Below are positions 1 through 11,826 of a DNA stretch of 64,000 nt, in pieces. Every line of letters begins with the position of its first letter. The stretch's first letter is position 1. The translations under genes and the position numbers were made by a program. The notes under the pieces were generated by a model. It saw only the letters and a list, made by a program, of their open reading frames with translations. It did not search any database and was not told the origin of the DNA. The stretch is from Lithospermum erythrorhizon (lineage: Eukaryota > Streptophyta > Magnoliopsida > Boraginales > Boraginaceae), in NCBI GenBank assembly GCA_019722365.1, contig JADFUC010001001.1:62001-126000 (forward strand). Direction: 5' to 3'.

Positions 1-526
1 GTTAGCTTTCATTAATTTAAGTTAAACAATAATGAGTTCTTTAATGAGTTGAACTATTTAATTAAACTAATTAAATAGTAATGAGTCAATATCAATAATC
101 TTTGAGTTATCGATAAAATGCTAAAATTACTGAACCCGATTAAATAACTATTTAATTGAGTTACATTTGTTCAATCGATATTCTACATAAGAGTAGCCGA
201 ACCGCGTAATTGAAATACATTTCTACCGATTATATAGTTCTCTTTAATTTTAAATGCGTGAAATATAATTCCAGCACGTCATTTGTATGTGTGTGACATA
301 CAGGCTCGGAATAATGGTAAAGTTGTATAATAATAATTGACCAATTACTATTATTATAGCGATTAATAGTAAGATCTAGCAATCGCTCATAACCCACCCA
401 AATTATAAATTGAGAACCAGCGCTGGTAATATACAATTACTAAGTTGAACACTAAGTTAGAATAATCACGTTTAGCAATGAGAGTAAAATGAATTGATAC
501 CTTAGGTGGCAGCGAGGCGCTTTAAT
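1..526 (-). mobile_element. Copia-like LTR fragment at window edge
   Basis: Read on the minus strand, this stretch aligns collinearly with 56544-57120 on the plus strand. Shared blocks include a TAATAATAGTAATTGGTCAA core, the CACACACATACAA block and the GGGCGATT/TAGATCTT block. The 56.5 kb copy has TGTTA...TAACA ends, as in Ty1/copia-type LTRs, so this is most simply the 5' part of a related LTR running off the window's left edge. The end near 524 is degraded (TAATAAA in place of TAACA). I cannot tell whether it is a solo LTR or part of a full element. Superfamily assignment is inference from the terminal motif. Confidence 0.55.
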
Positions 527-933
527 AAATGGAACGATTCTGTTGATTTCGACAATAGCAAAAGGGAAGAAGAGTAGAGGTACTCACATACTTGGTGACG
601 GTTCTCGAAGAGGTTGAAGAGGATGCAGGTGCGGAAGCGGTGAGATTCGGCGTGGGAGTTTCTACGAAGATAGAAAGGATTGTCGTCGGTGAAATTAACA
701 TTACGGATGTCTTTAAGAAGTTCTCGGGAATTGAGGCTGTGCAAATGAAGATGCATTGAAGGTCGAGGAAAAGATACCCCAGGCGGCGAGAATGTAATGC
801 CGTTTGGTGATGAGTTCGAGGCTGAAGGAACTGCAGGGAAGGATCTGACCCGGTTGTTTAAGCAATCAAAACTCACAGAGGAGCAGTAATCGGGTGATTG
901 TTTAAACAATAATTTGAAAGAAGAGCGAATCAC
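502..933 (-). CDS. Unidentified ORF, possible first-exon fragment
   Basis: A 143-codon open frame on the minus strand, richer in G+C than its surroundings. The N-terminal part is Ser/Pro-rich and the C-terminal part is Arg/Asn/Phe-rich. A good plant donor (GTATGTGAGT) lies at 591-582 on the minus strand, so the last ~30 codons may be intron. I do not recognise the protein. The frame begins right beside the LTR fragment that ends near 526, so it could be internal sequence of a retroelement, a captured host exon or chance. No downstream exon could be linked to it. Confidence 0.2.
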   Translation of the reverse strand: MIRSSFKLLFKQSPDYCSSVSFDCLNNRVRSFPAVPSASNSSPNGITFSPPGVSFPRPSMHLHLHSLNSRELLKDIRNVNFTDDNPFYLRRNSHAESHRFRTCILFNLFENRHQVCEYLYSSSLLLLSKSTESFHLLKRLAAT

Positions 934-959
934 GATTTATAGGAGCAAGCTGGCCGATT

Positions 960-2780
960 GATGAGATATATGATGTTTAGAAAGCATAGTGCCAAAGCGA
1001 CATGTTGAGTTGGCGTGAGATATGAGGTAGTCCCGTATCAGCCATTATAAGCGTCACGAGTCTCTACCGACCTTTCGATTTGTTCATAGGTGTGTGGGCA
1101 CAGAACACGATGGCGAATCCCAGCCCGTGAAACAACTATGACAAAACGATATTCCCGCTCACAATGAGTTTGAATAGATTTTTGGTTTGAATTGGCGTTG
1201 TGAGGTGAAATTGTTTAAAGACATTAATTGCATCAGATTTGTATGCAATGAGATAAAACCAAATAAGCGAGGAAAAAATCATCAACCAAAGACAATAAAA
1301 TAACGATATCCGTGAGACAAACTAGGCGAGACCCCATAAATCGAGAGAAAATATTAGTGGGCGGGCAGTGCTTACCGTGTGCAAAGGTAAAGACACTGAG
1401 CAGGTTTACTCGCCCAGGACAAGACTTAGAGGACTACTTGCGGCGGAAATGTAGAACCTAATGGGCCGAGGAGAAATACTACATAGTCCTATCGTTAGGA
1501 TGACTGGCCTATGGTGCCACATTGGCAAGCCAGATGCTAGACTGACCACTTGGCGCTAAGAGCGGGAGTTGCTGAACTCTGTGAAATCGATATAGCCGCT
1601 GATTACTTGTTCGGAATGGGTCGATCATTTTGATCATAAGAACAAAATACGATGAAAAAAATTCAAAATAAGCATTATTATCCTTTACAAAAATTTGAAC
1701 CGAAAGCAAATAACGTTGAGAATTAGGAACATGTAAAATATTCTTTAAACAAAGAGCCCAGAGATGGAGATGGAATAATAGAAGTACTTGTGTGAGTAAT
1801 ATTGATTGTTCTCCATTAATGACACAATAGCGGTAGTCTTATTAACAGGATTTCGGATTATGGAGAAAGGCCGTCGAGGAGTGATGGTGGTGAGATGCGC
1901 CGATTATGCGGAATCCGTAGTAAAATAGGACATATGCGGACCGTTAATGTTATCTGTTAAGTAAATGCGAGCTGTCGGCGTTAGAGTGGACGAATGGAGG
2001 GAGCGACGAGTTAGCTTTGAGGCCAGATGTCGATGATCGCGAAGTGTTGGCTAAGTGCATAAAGAGAGTCTGAAACATAACACCTTGGCTTGGAAGAATC
2101 AGCCCAGCCATGAAAGCGTGAGCGAGAGCGAGAAGTCACGGCGATCGTTTGAAATGTGACGACCCACGATGAAATATGCCCAGGAGCGCGTCGGCTACCC
2201 ACGGAATAATTACCGTGATCACGTTGAGCATAATTAGCCTTTGGAGGAGGAGGAATGGGAAATAAACCTTGAGTGGAAAGTGAGGAAAAGAACAAGAACA
2301 TCATGAATTTCTAAATCATGGTAAGAAGATAGTTGTAAGTTCCTCAAAATGTAACGAAGATCCGACCACCATAGGTGAATAGCTTAGTTCACGATACTCG
2401 TCAAGTAAATCCCGGAGAATGTCTGAGGTAGAAAAACCTCGTGAGATGGTTCTTTCCGATAGAAAGAAAGCAGTACGTAAGAAATTCCACTTGACTTTCT
2501 TGAGAAACTACGAAATAGGCTCGTTCTGTTTAAAGATTGATCAAATGCTCGATTGAGACATAAGTGGTAGAAAATGAAGGATTGGTGAAAGGCTGTGGCC
2601 AGAAGGGCATTGTTTCTTGAGATAGAGAGGAGATAAGTAGAATCGGCATTAATTGATCTCGGCGGACCCGTAAATCATGATTCGGGTTTGGGAGGAATGC
2701 CGACATGGGAGTGATTAAATGAGATGGGGGCAAGGAAAAGAGCCATCGCGTAGCCATACAGTTCTTGAGCACGGAGAAAG
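960..2780. other. Decayed repeat-like sequence, no gene seen
   Basis: This 1.8 kb is moderately GC-rich, purine-heavy on the plus strand and closed by stops in all frames beyond about 100 codons. The longest frames (for example 2304-2011 minus) show no recognisable motif. Composition and CG content suggest old retroelement interior, but I found no RT, integrase or zinc-knuckle signature. Confidence 0.35.
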
Positions 2781-2854
2781 GGTTCAGTTGAGTTTACCCG
2801 ATAGCGATGGATTTGGTTTTGTCGGTTTAATGAATATAAAATGATAGGCATGAT

Positions 2855-3328
2855 TTAATTGAGTAATAGGAGGAAGGTTAGGAGAAAATGGTGGGTGTAG
2901 GCGTAGGTGTGGAGGGTGAAGGTGCGGAGACATGTAATCTGAGAATAAGGAAATAAGGTAGTATGTGTGGAAAGTAGAGGTGGGTGGGCGCATATCGAGG
3001 GAGTAAAGGGATAAACGGGTAGACTAGGGAGGTGGACATATGCATAGAAACAGTAGGAATAGATGGAAAAGTGGTCATATGGTGGGTTGGGAAGAGTTGT
3101 GATATTTGTGGGCACTTGAGTTGGTGGTGGTAAAGTGTTTAGAGGTGGAGGCGGCGGTGGTAGAGGCTTGAGGGATGATGTGTCGGTAGTTAGAGGTTGA
3201 AGAGGAGAACCCGTCGATATCATGTTGAATCGATCACTTAGTAAACAATGATAATTATCATCGCTCTCACATGATGGTGTGAGTTGCTCTCTATTATATT
3301 CGGTAAAAATACAAAGTATAGCACCCAT
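2855..3328 (-). CDS. Unidentified proline-rich ORF
   Basis: A 157-codon frame opening with ATG at 3328 on the minus strand. The first ~50 residues are ordinary, acidic and cysteine-containing (SCESDDNYHCLL). They are followed by a polyproline run (LPPPPPPLN) and a Pro/Thr/Tyr/His-rich tail. The tail corresponds to a G-rich, purine-skewed plus strand and may be low-complexity translation rather than protein. The orderly N-terminal part is why I list it. It could be a captured exon or the start of a retroelement gag. I recognise no family. Confidence 0.22.
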   Translation of the reverse strand: MGAILCIFTEYNREQLTPSCESDDNYHCLLSDRFNMISTGSPLQPLTTDTSSLKPLPPPPPPLNTLPPPTQVPTNITTLPNPPYDHFSIYSYCFYAYVHLPSLPVYPFTPSICAHPPLLSTHTTLFPYSQITCLRTFTLHTYAYTHHFLLTFLLLLN

Positions 3329-3937
3329 TTCACGCTTGGCATAAGATGATAAGGTTGTTCTGGCCAGATCCTACAAAGTCTCATGATCGTATCGCTTGAC
3401 TAAATCATTATATACTGACTTCACATAACCTTATCGATAGTAAATCTAAAAAGGTTTAATTAAGATAATAATAATTTACATCGTGTGAAAGCGGTAATTG
3501 TTGCTAGATTACTAGTAGGAAGGCTTCGCCAGTTGACGGTTGCTCACTTGGCTTGGTGCAATCCAAGTTTGGATATGAACCAATTTGAAGAAGTTTGATT
3601 CCACAACGTCTTAAAGATTCGGTATGTACTTTCAAGAGGCTTCGTCAAAGTGAGTTAGCAAATAGTGAATAAACGCTGCATTTCGTCGACCCGCAGTTTT
3701 ACTCTAATTGAATATTTATGATCACACACGCCGGAGGCAACCATCACAAAGAAATTTAGTCGAAGCAAAGAATGTATCAGTTTGATGAATGCACTTAATA
3801 ACAAAAGTGATACCCACATAACATCAAAATGATTGATCAACATCTACGGATCCACACAAGAATTGATCAAGAAAATTCGCATATATGCCAAGGAAGGCTC
3901 GTAACAAGTACATTAGAGATCGGCTGATGGGATTATG
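3329..3937. other. Intergenic, nothing recognised
   Basis: Six hundred bases with no open frame above ~60 codons, no splice-compatible exon and no repeat that I can match elsewhere in the window. Confidence 0.4.
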
Positions 3938-4364
3938 CATGTCTGAGCCCTTGAAATGTGTGTGTGTGATATGTTTGATATGATTTGATTAGTACTATAA
4001 TGCAATCGAGATCATCTTGCTTTTCGGGCTAAATACCGTAAGAATTAGGTGTTTAAGCGTGCTTGGCACAGGTAGTGCAGATGGGTATTATTTGGGAAGT
4101 TTGATGGCCGTGAAGTGAGGACAAAAGCGTCTTTGGAAAAGACCGTGGTGATTTGTGAGAATAGTCCGTGAATCTAATAATGTATCATTCGGTGCGTCGG
4201 GCAGGCGTCTGAATGGTATCGAGCAAAGCCGTCGAAGCTGTGGGAACTAAGTGCTATGCGGCACAAAGTGCGGGACGCCTCTTGAGGCCCATTAGGAGCC
4301 ACCTACAGAATCACCGCACAGATGGATGCAGTCTGGATGTGGCTGATGTGGAAGTTGAGTAATT
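3938..4364 (+). repeat. Partial duplicate of the downstream LTR head
   Basis: The sequence at 3950-3995 (GAAATG, then a GT-dinucleotide run, then GATATGTTTGA) repeats the head of the LTR that begins at 4377, where the same string occurs about 440 bp later. This suggests a second LTR-head copy, truncated or rearranged, immediately upstream. The body between the two copies shares only short patches with the LTR. Confidence 0.4.
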
Positions 4365-4375
4365 AAGTGGGGAGG
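4365..4375 (+). other. Polypurine tract before LTR
   Basis: AAGTGGGGAGG sits one base before TGTAATACCCGACC. A purine run directly abutting an LTR's TG is the plus-strand primer expected upstream of a 3' LTR, so the element would run left to right and end here. Confidence 0.5.
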
Positions 4376-4376
4376 T

Positions 4377-5208
4377 TGTAATACCCGACCCAGCGAAATG
4401 TGTGTGTGTGTGATATGTTTGAAATGGTTGATTGAGTCACTACTTCATGTCAGTCTGTCGAATCTAATAACGTGCAGGCCGTCTTGGCCAAGACGAGGCG
4501 TTACATTGTCAATCTGACCTACTGATATAAAAATGCATATACTTGAGGCCAAAGCACATAACACACAGGTAGGAATGAAAGAGTGTGATAGGTCTCGTTC
4601 TGATGAGCTCAAGATACACCCAAAACTTCCTACGTTTCTACATTCGGAAGCAGTGATAAAATCAAATAAATCTCAACGAGAAACAAATAGGAAAACTTTG
4701 GATTAAATATTGACAACAAAATTGCCAAGTACATAAGTATAGTTACAAACTCATAAACTAACTAAATAAATAGCTAGGAAAATCAAAGAGAAAAGCTATA
4801 AAGGAGGTGAGTGAAGATCTGATTCAAGAGTTCTGATAGAGAATATCCCAATAAAATACGGTTGATATAAATGCATACAAATGCAACTTTGTATTTGGCA
4901 ATTTTCTTTCGGTACCGTTTGTAGCGCCTACGACAAAAGCATCATGTCTGACTTTTTGTAGGCGGCGTTAGAAAACATTCTCGATAGATCCGTGTGAATG
5001 TCGTGAGGCTTGTGCACCGTCCATGACTGATTCTGCGGGCCGGTATTATCTCGCGTACAGCTATTATCGACCGCGAGGAGCGATAGAGAGAAAGCATGAG
5101 GAAACCATAAATTCTTACTGATAAATTCCTAATTTAGTAATTTCGGAGCCAGGCCATAGGAAATCTAATTGTATCGCCGTCATTTATAATTTTTCTCCGT
5201 TATTAACA
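4377..5208 (+). mobile_element. Gypsy-type LTR (probable 3' LTR)
   Basis: It starts TGTAATACCCGACC and plausibly ends at ...TTATTAACA (5208), about 832 bp. The head resembles many plant Ty3/gypsy LTRs, and a polypurine tract precedes it. The matching 5' LTR is not in the window in recognisable form, and no 5-bp target duplication could be established. The right boundary is a guess from the ACA ending. The body (530-4360) would then be the element's interior, but no pol motif survives there. Confidence 0.5.
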
Positions 5209-7059
5209 CACTACGTATGCGATATCATTTTTCATTTTATTTTATTCAAATGTAGGTGGCGAGATATATTATAAGCGTACATATTAAATAAAGTATCCGC
5301 CCACGATCTTGGTTCCAAAATCCTCCTGAATACAATAAAGAAAGGAATAAAGAAACATATATTGGATAGGAAAGTTTAAAAGAAAAGAAAATGATAATAA
5401 GAGAATGATATATAGTGATTCGCATGTTAAATATATACATGTATCAAATTATTAAAGTCCTCAGGATCTTAAGTGATTCGCTTGCTTGAATCACGATTTC
5501 TCGGTCGTGCGTCAAAATTTTGGTCTTCGCGTAACTTAAAAATATGAGCGACAAGCGACCTGCCCGTTCCACCATGATCACATAGGCCGCCATCGATGTC
5601 GATCTGCGATAAGCGATTCTGGTAGAAAATAATACATTGAATATTTTCAACATGACTTAGTACGAGTTTCATACCAATATTCTTAATGAGCTGCCGAAAA
5701 TGAAATATAGCGAACCACCATTTAATAATTTTCGAGGCTTCGACTTGTAATCTAAAAAGGTTTCCACCTTTTTCTTATGCGCTTCAATGCAATTGGCCAG
5801 GTCATGAATAGAAAGAATAAAAAGATAACATATAATACAAATACACCAAGCTCTTGGTCTTCTAGACTCACAATTTGACATATCGACATATCATTGCCAA
5901 ATTGTCAAATATCTAAAACCATGAAACAACAAAAATTAGAAACATGATTAGATGGACATTTGAGAAAATGGCGAAAATTATAATCAAGTCACTGACACCA
6001 TTAACTTCACAACCGAAATTAGATTTCGCATCTGGCATTTAACATAATTCATAAAAAAGATCAGGTACATAACAATTAAAAATATCCAATTCAAATTTAT
6101 TTCACAGGCTAATATTAAAAATTTTTGAACCTGATATCAATCTCAAGCTCCCGACACACGAAAAGCAATCCCAATTTATTTGCTTGATTAAATAAGCAAA
6201 AGAAAAAGAATGGGATGAATCACGAATCGATAGCCGAAAATAAAAAGCTTACCTAATCGAATATGGAGACGGATAAAGGAAAGCAATCTGAAATTTGTTG
6301 ATGAAGTTCTAGAAAACTTTAACAAGTGAATGAAGTGATAAAACAACGGCTTCAACATAGAACCAAAAGAGGTCTTTCTAGACATGGTTGCATCAGGTTG
6401 TCTGAAATGAATATACAAGAATCGAAATGGTCAACAATCAACCATAAAAAACACAGATATTCAAATCCAACAAAAAATTCCTGAAATAGAAACAAAAATA
6501 TCAAAGAAATTCGACCACATAATTGAAAAAAATAAACACAAAATCAAATAAAAAACAACAAAATTACAATATTAGTTGAAAAATAATGACCACAAACTTA
6601 TATGTTCATATTTGGGAGAAAAGAAGAAGCAATGAGGAGGAATGAAATAAATTTAATTGAGCGAGAGCGAATTGAAGAATAGTACAAAATAAAGAGGGTA
6701 GGTTAAATGGAGGGACCTGAGAGCGACTAGGATGAATTGAGAGTGATAAATGGGTTTGATTTTGACATCTCAAGGGCAGGGCAGAGAAATAACACGATTG
6801 TCAGCATTGCATTGATGCACTTAAATATTTTGGAGAATAGTCGCGAATTTCGGGGAAACTTCGAAGACTTTGTAGAGATGAATAAGGTGGGCACGATTGA
6901 GCATGATCCATTGAAACGACCGTCAGCCACAATTTCTGATCAGTAGGCCTTTTTTATCAAAAATATCCAGCGGGCGAATTTAATTCTTTCAGCGTAAGGC
7001 GTCGATCGATAGTCCTACAGCGATCCTAAATGACCGTTTGTATATAGTAGGACTTCCCG
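5209..7059. other. AT-rich intergenic, short ORFs only
   Basis: No gene recognised. Minus-strand frames of 60-76 codons near 5250-5880 and 6190-6420, and a plus/minus pair at 6727-6946, are hydrophobic or low-complexity and lack family motifs. The plus frame at 6737-6946 (69 codons) is the least repetitive of them, but it has no visible domain and no splice context. Confidence 0.35.
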
Positions 7060-7229
7060 TCGAATTCGGTTCGGTTCGGTTTGAGGTATTTTCGAGACAG
7101 TTGAGATGGGCAAGAGCTCCGGTTCGGTTCAGGTCATCGGTTGATCGGTTCGATTCGGTTCTCGGTTATTTTGGTTTTGTTGGTTGATTTTTCCGGTTAT
7201 TTTCGGTTGGGTTGCTTGGTTATTTTCGG

Positions 7230-7269
<40 letters not shown>

Positions 7270-7445
7270 TTAATTTTTTAATTAAAAAAAGTGTCAGGAT
7301 TCGATTCCCCGAACCGATAAGTTCTGGCTTAGAACGAACGAACTATTTTCGGTTTGTATTTTGAGCACAAATGATTCCGGTTCAATCGGTTTCCGATTTG
7401 ATTATTTTGATTCGGTTCGGTCGGTTCGGTTCGGTTATATTTTGT
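7060..7445. repeat. CGGTTCGG-rich tract with (TA)n microsatellite
   Basis: Dense CGGTTCGGTT/GGTTATTTTCGG motifs flank a pure TA run at about 7223-7263. Such GGTTCGG-rich tracts are common in subterminal parts of plant hAT elements; a similar tract lies just inside the hAT terminus at 54.56 kb. Shorter CGGTTC motifs reappear near 10200-10230. I could not define terminal repeats here, so it is annotated only as a repeat tract. Confidence 0.55.
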
Positions 7446-9190
7446 TGGTACCCTTAGTATATAGTTTAATAATATGTAATGGTAATATATATGTTTTAAA
7501 CATTAAGCTTTTCTTTCAACTATATTTTACATCATTATCAATCATATCTACTCACATAAAAATTCAACAACAATTTAATATTTTCACTCTTCACTGACTT
7601 TAATAATTCAACATCATCACAACATTTTCACTCTCCTATTATTCTTAAGTAATATTCTTCATTAAATTAATACTCAGTATGATTCAATTACCCATATATC
7701 TCATTTTCTAACATATGTTCGAAAAATTCTACACCTCTCTTCCCCTCAATTCAACACATTTACATGAAATCCAATTGCACATGCACATTTAAGCACCAAC
7801 TAGACCAGCCACCATAATAGTCTCTTGAGTTATTGGTAATTGGGTAACATAGTTAATCAGTGACGAATCAAGATTTTATATAAAAGTAAGGGATTAGTTT
7901 AAATCATACTTATAAGGAAAAATATAAAAATTTAAGAGGACGAACAACATAATTTTTAAAAGAATAAATGTAAATTTTGAAAAAATACTTAATAAAGTTA
8001 ATTTTTAAAAAATTAAATTGCGACGATTGCTCTTCCATACCACCCTAGTTTCTCCATTGCTTAAGCTCGACATAGATTCATCGACTTAAATACATTGCAA
8101 GAAAAATCTGACAACTCTTTTATGTTATTCGTTTTCAGTAAATTTTTCGAAAGTTAATGCTCCAAGTCTTGCAAGTGGCCGAGTTGTCTAAGCGATTACT
8201 TGGTTTGGTTGCAGTCTTGCAGATATTGGAAATAATAAATCTGATAGACTATACGGGACGTCCCTGATATGTTATCAACTTTGGCGAAACTGAAAAATTG
8301 TCTGCATATACTACTTAGCTATATGTTCATTCAAAGTACTCGTTTCATATTGAATATATTTATTAAATTATATGAGGTAAATTATAAAATCATGAACTTT
8401 ATTTATTTAGTATTAGTTTAGTATGAGGCAGGATGTTGAAGAAGAGCTGATACCAGCATTAAATATGTTAAATAAATGCAGATGGTTTATAAGAATTATC
8501 GCTTGAATTTCATCTAATTAAATTTTTTGTGCCTAAATGAAACATATAGACAATCGAATCCGCCTGTGATGTTTGACAGATCTTCACAATGGAAATTAGC
8601 ATTGATTTCGAAATGCAGCATATATAATTATTCATTAAATATGAAGGTCCACTTTTGATATGAATAATTTTTGTTTAAGTTACATCCTTTTCCAAGTTGA
8701 TAAATTCTCTATATCAAGGTGTACGTAGTGTGTATACATATTTAATGCTTATAATTGATGTTTTCGTTCTTTATATCGAAAATATTTAATTTTACTATTA
8801 ACCCAAATGAGCTATTTTATATTTTTCCTTTATATTTGTAGAGAGTCGAAATTGATTAATTAAAATTAATAAAATCCAATTATATAGTAATTAATTTATA
8901 ACCAATCACGCAATTACATGTGTTGATTAAGATTTCGTCGACTACGTCAATAGAACGCGTGTAAATTAAGGTTAAAATGTTGTGACGTAAATTAATTGCG
9001 GGTAAATTAGGTTTATTATTAAATGAAACTGGTACACATGCCGTATGATGATGTGACGTTAAAATAAAGGTTTACTAAGTTCACGGGATTAATAATAAAT
9101 TGGAAGAAAATCAAAATAATAATGGAAATTTCGGGACAAAGCAATTTCAAAATGGTGGTCAGATAAAAAAAATAACCGAGATAAATGATA
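7446..9190. other. AT-rich intergenic, no gene
   Basis: No coding frame or retroelement motif is visible. A short tRNA-like patch near 8170-8225 is discussed among the findings. The remainder is AT-rich single-copy-looking sequence. Confidence 0.4.
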
Positions 9191-9196
9191 GGGTAA

Positions 9197-9787
9197 CCTT
9201 ATTGGGTGTTGTTAAGCTGTCTTAGAAAACTAAAATTAATTAATTCAACATTAAATTTGTTTGTTAATAAATTATTTTAAGTACTTAATAAATTAAGTAC
9301 TTATCAAAATCATTAACAAAATTTTAAGTTAAAATTCACTACTTATTTTTCTCTTCTTAAAAAAATGAAGTAATAAGTTAATTCTATACTTATCATCCAT
9401 GTTCTTATGTCTAATTTATCCTCAATTATTATTATTATTACTATTTTTTATTTTGTATGTAATAAGAAGAATAATAAAAATAAATAAAAATAATAATATA
9501 ACAATAATAATAATAAAACAAACATAATAATAAATATAATAAGAATAACAAATATAATAATAAAATTATAATAATATAAACAAAATAATAATAATAAAAA
9601 TTAAGGTAAAATTAAAATAAACATAATAATAAATATAATAATAATAATAATAATAAAAATAATAATAACAAAAATAATAATAATATTAATAAGATAAAGA
9701 ATAATAATAATAAATAAAAACAATAATAATAATATTATCAAAAATAATAAAATTAAAAATAATAATATAAATAATAATATTAACAAA

Positions 9788-9826
<39 letters not shown>

Positions 9827-9836
9827 TGTAAATAAA

Positions 9837-9869
<33 letters not shown>

Positions 9870-10000
9870 TGTAAATAAAATTAATAATAATAATAATAAT
9901 AATGTAAAAATAACAATCATAATAAAACAATAATAATAATAATAATGATAAAAATAAAAATAATTATATTAATAATAAGAATAATAATAATTAATAATAA
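9197..10000. repeat. Dispersed repeat ending in (AAT)n, copy 1
   Basis: A GGGTGTT start leads into a ~220 bp head (AAATTTGTTTGTTAATAAAT, then TTAAGTACTTATCAAAATC) and then ~580 bp of degenerate AAT/AATA repeats. The same head followed by the same kind of AAT tract occurs at 33342-34263, so the microsatellite belongs to a dispersed element. Long hydrophobic minus-strand frames in the tract are translation artefacts of ATT codons. Confidence 0.6.
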
Positions 10001-10500
10001 TAATTAATTATATATTTTAATCATATTTATTATTCATATTTATAATATTTATTATTTATTAAATACATTATAGTATTTATTTAATATATGATACATATAT
10101 ATACATGAAATAGAATAGAGGTAAAGTTAATGTCTATTTCGATTTAAGTCTTTTAACTTTGTTGTTATCAACAACTTTTAAATATTTTAGTATTGATCGA
10201 TTATAATTAATTCGGTCATTCGGTTCAGTTTTCGAGACTTCAATTTTAGGTTTTCAATTTTCATTTTAAATTTAACAAACATGCACCCTGAAATCAAAAT
10301 GCGGCCGCAGTTGCATGTTTTCCTAATGTTAGAAATATATTATTAATTTAATATTAAATTCAAATCAAATGATTCGGTCTTTTCCGATAGAGATAAATGT
10401 CCATGCGAAAATGGATCAATGATGAAATAGTCATTTTATAAATACTCTCCTTTTTACACCATGAAAAAGTGCTCATTAAATATCTAAAACCAAAGCTAAA
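10001..10500. other. AT-rich intergenic with CGGTTC motifs
   Basis: AT-rich, with a short TTCGGTCATTCGGTTCAG patch near 10210-10230 and no coding frame. A TATA-like TTATAAATACTC at 10438 precedes the GC-richer segment that follows, but it cannot be tied to a gene. Confidence 0.3.
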
Positions 10501-11440
10501 AGATGAAAAATTTTAAAAACACGTAGAAGAAGATCGATAGAAACACCTGGCTTGAAGATTCAAGAAAGTCTATTTTAGCTTGAAGATTGAGAATGGAAGG
10601 CGTCGAAGATCTAGATGAGGTGAAATTTTGCCAGCTCGGCATTAGTCAGTTGTAGAAACATGTTGCGAGACTTACCAACAAATCAAATCAAAGGTAGGAT
10701 CGAGGGATTCAAAGTCACACTTTGACCTGAATAAGGCAATAGCGTCAGTGGAGGGGGCTTGACTATTGTGAACCCCAATTTGACAGAAGGTACATTTATG
10801 ACCAAAACTCAAGTCAATGCAGAGGAAATACGTTCTTTGAAGGCTCCTCACAGCAAATTGAATTAGGATCGAGGCTGTGAAGTCCTTATTCATTCGGCGT
10901 CGAACGGAGAAAACTGCTAAGACCCTGCAGTGAAGGAACCCTGACCTTGAAGCTACAATGTCGTAAGGATTCGGTACTATGTTGTTAGGCTCACGGAAGC
11001 TAGTCGACATCTGAGGAGACAAGTTGCTAAAGCATCGGTCGAGGACCATATCCAGTCCGATCCATGCTCGAAAGGAAGACGAGTTCTCGACTCATCAAAG
11101 AAAGGTTCGAGGTACCTTAATCCGACTCCAATCGAATAAGATTTTCAGCTGTAGGTTAATGCATCTCGAGGATCAGTCAAGGCCAAAGATCGAAATCATA
11201 CTTATTACGTCGAAACATGGCGCGGTTTGGACTGTCAAAGTCAATGAGACACCGTCGAGGGCCATGCAGGGCGTATGTCACAATCGAGGCGAAATTGACA
11301 GAATTTCGAGTCATGTCGAGTCGAGTCGTATTGTAAGCGTCGGCGTTAGTATGAAGATGGCCCAGATTGATAGTCGAGCGCCAGCGTTGATAAATGCTCT
11401 TTTATGCGCATAAAGTTTCGAGGGTTTATTATTCGGTCGC
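10501..11440. other. CG-rich island with two overlapping ORFs
   Basis: A ~0.9 kb island, TCGA-rich and clearly more GC-rich than its flanks. It carries a minus frame at 11049-10672 (125 codons) and a plus frame at 11024-11413 (129 codons). Neither resembles a protein I know. Short blocks such as TCGAAGATCTAGATGAGGTG have weak counterparts near 48560-48600, suggesting a shared old retroelement family. I regard both frames as non-genic unless a database match appears. Confidence 0.3.
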
Positions 11441-11826
11441 GTCTCATGATAAAATGCTTTTCTTAGTAACAATATTCCTACTCTTTCTATTTCTATTTTA
11501 ATATGGGGCCATTATTTCAAACATTCTGTGATAGTTGATTGTTTCTGATATCACTCTTTAATTGAGAGTTTTCATTCATCCATTTTTTTCTACATCGAGG
11601 ATATGATAAATTTCATATAATTTATTAAATTTTGTAATATATATATTCTCAATCAATATTCTAACACTTTTTTTATTAAAATAAATTTATTTAAGATTCT
11701 AATTAAAAGTACAAACCATTCCAACAAAATAAGTGCACAGAAGAAATTTCAATGAAACTATTAAATTTAAAACTATAAACAGGCGCCAAATTAAGTCAAC
11801 TAAATTCTTTCAGCTATTCAAATCCA
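11441..11826. other. AT-rich upstream flank of APC2
   Basis: Very AT-rich with no ORF. It may contain part of the APC2 promoter, but I saw no clear TATA box in a convincing position. Confidence 0.3.

Noticed and set aside
9601..9786. 61-codon hydrophobic minus ORF
   Set aside because: Same artefact of the other (AAT)n tract.
7060..10230. One large hAT element bounded by CGGTTCGG tracts at 7.06 and 10.2 kb
   Set aside because: No inverted termini, target duplication or transposase fragment could be found. The motif alone is too common.
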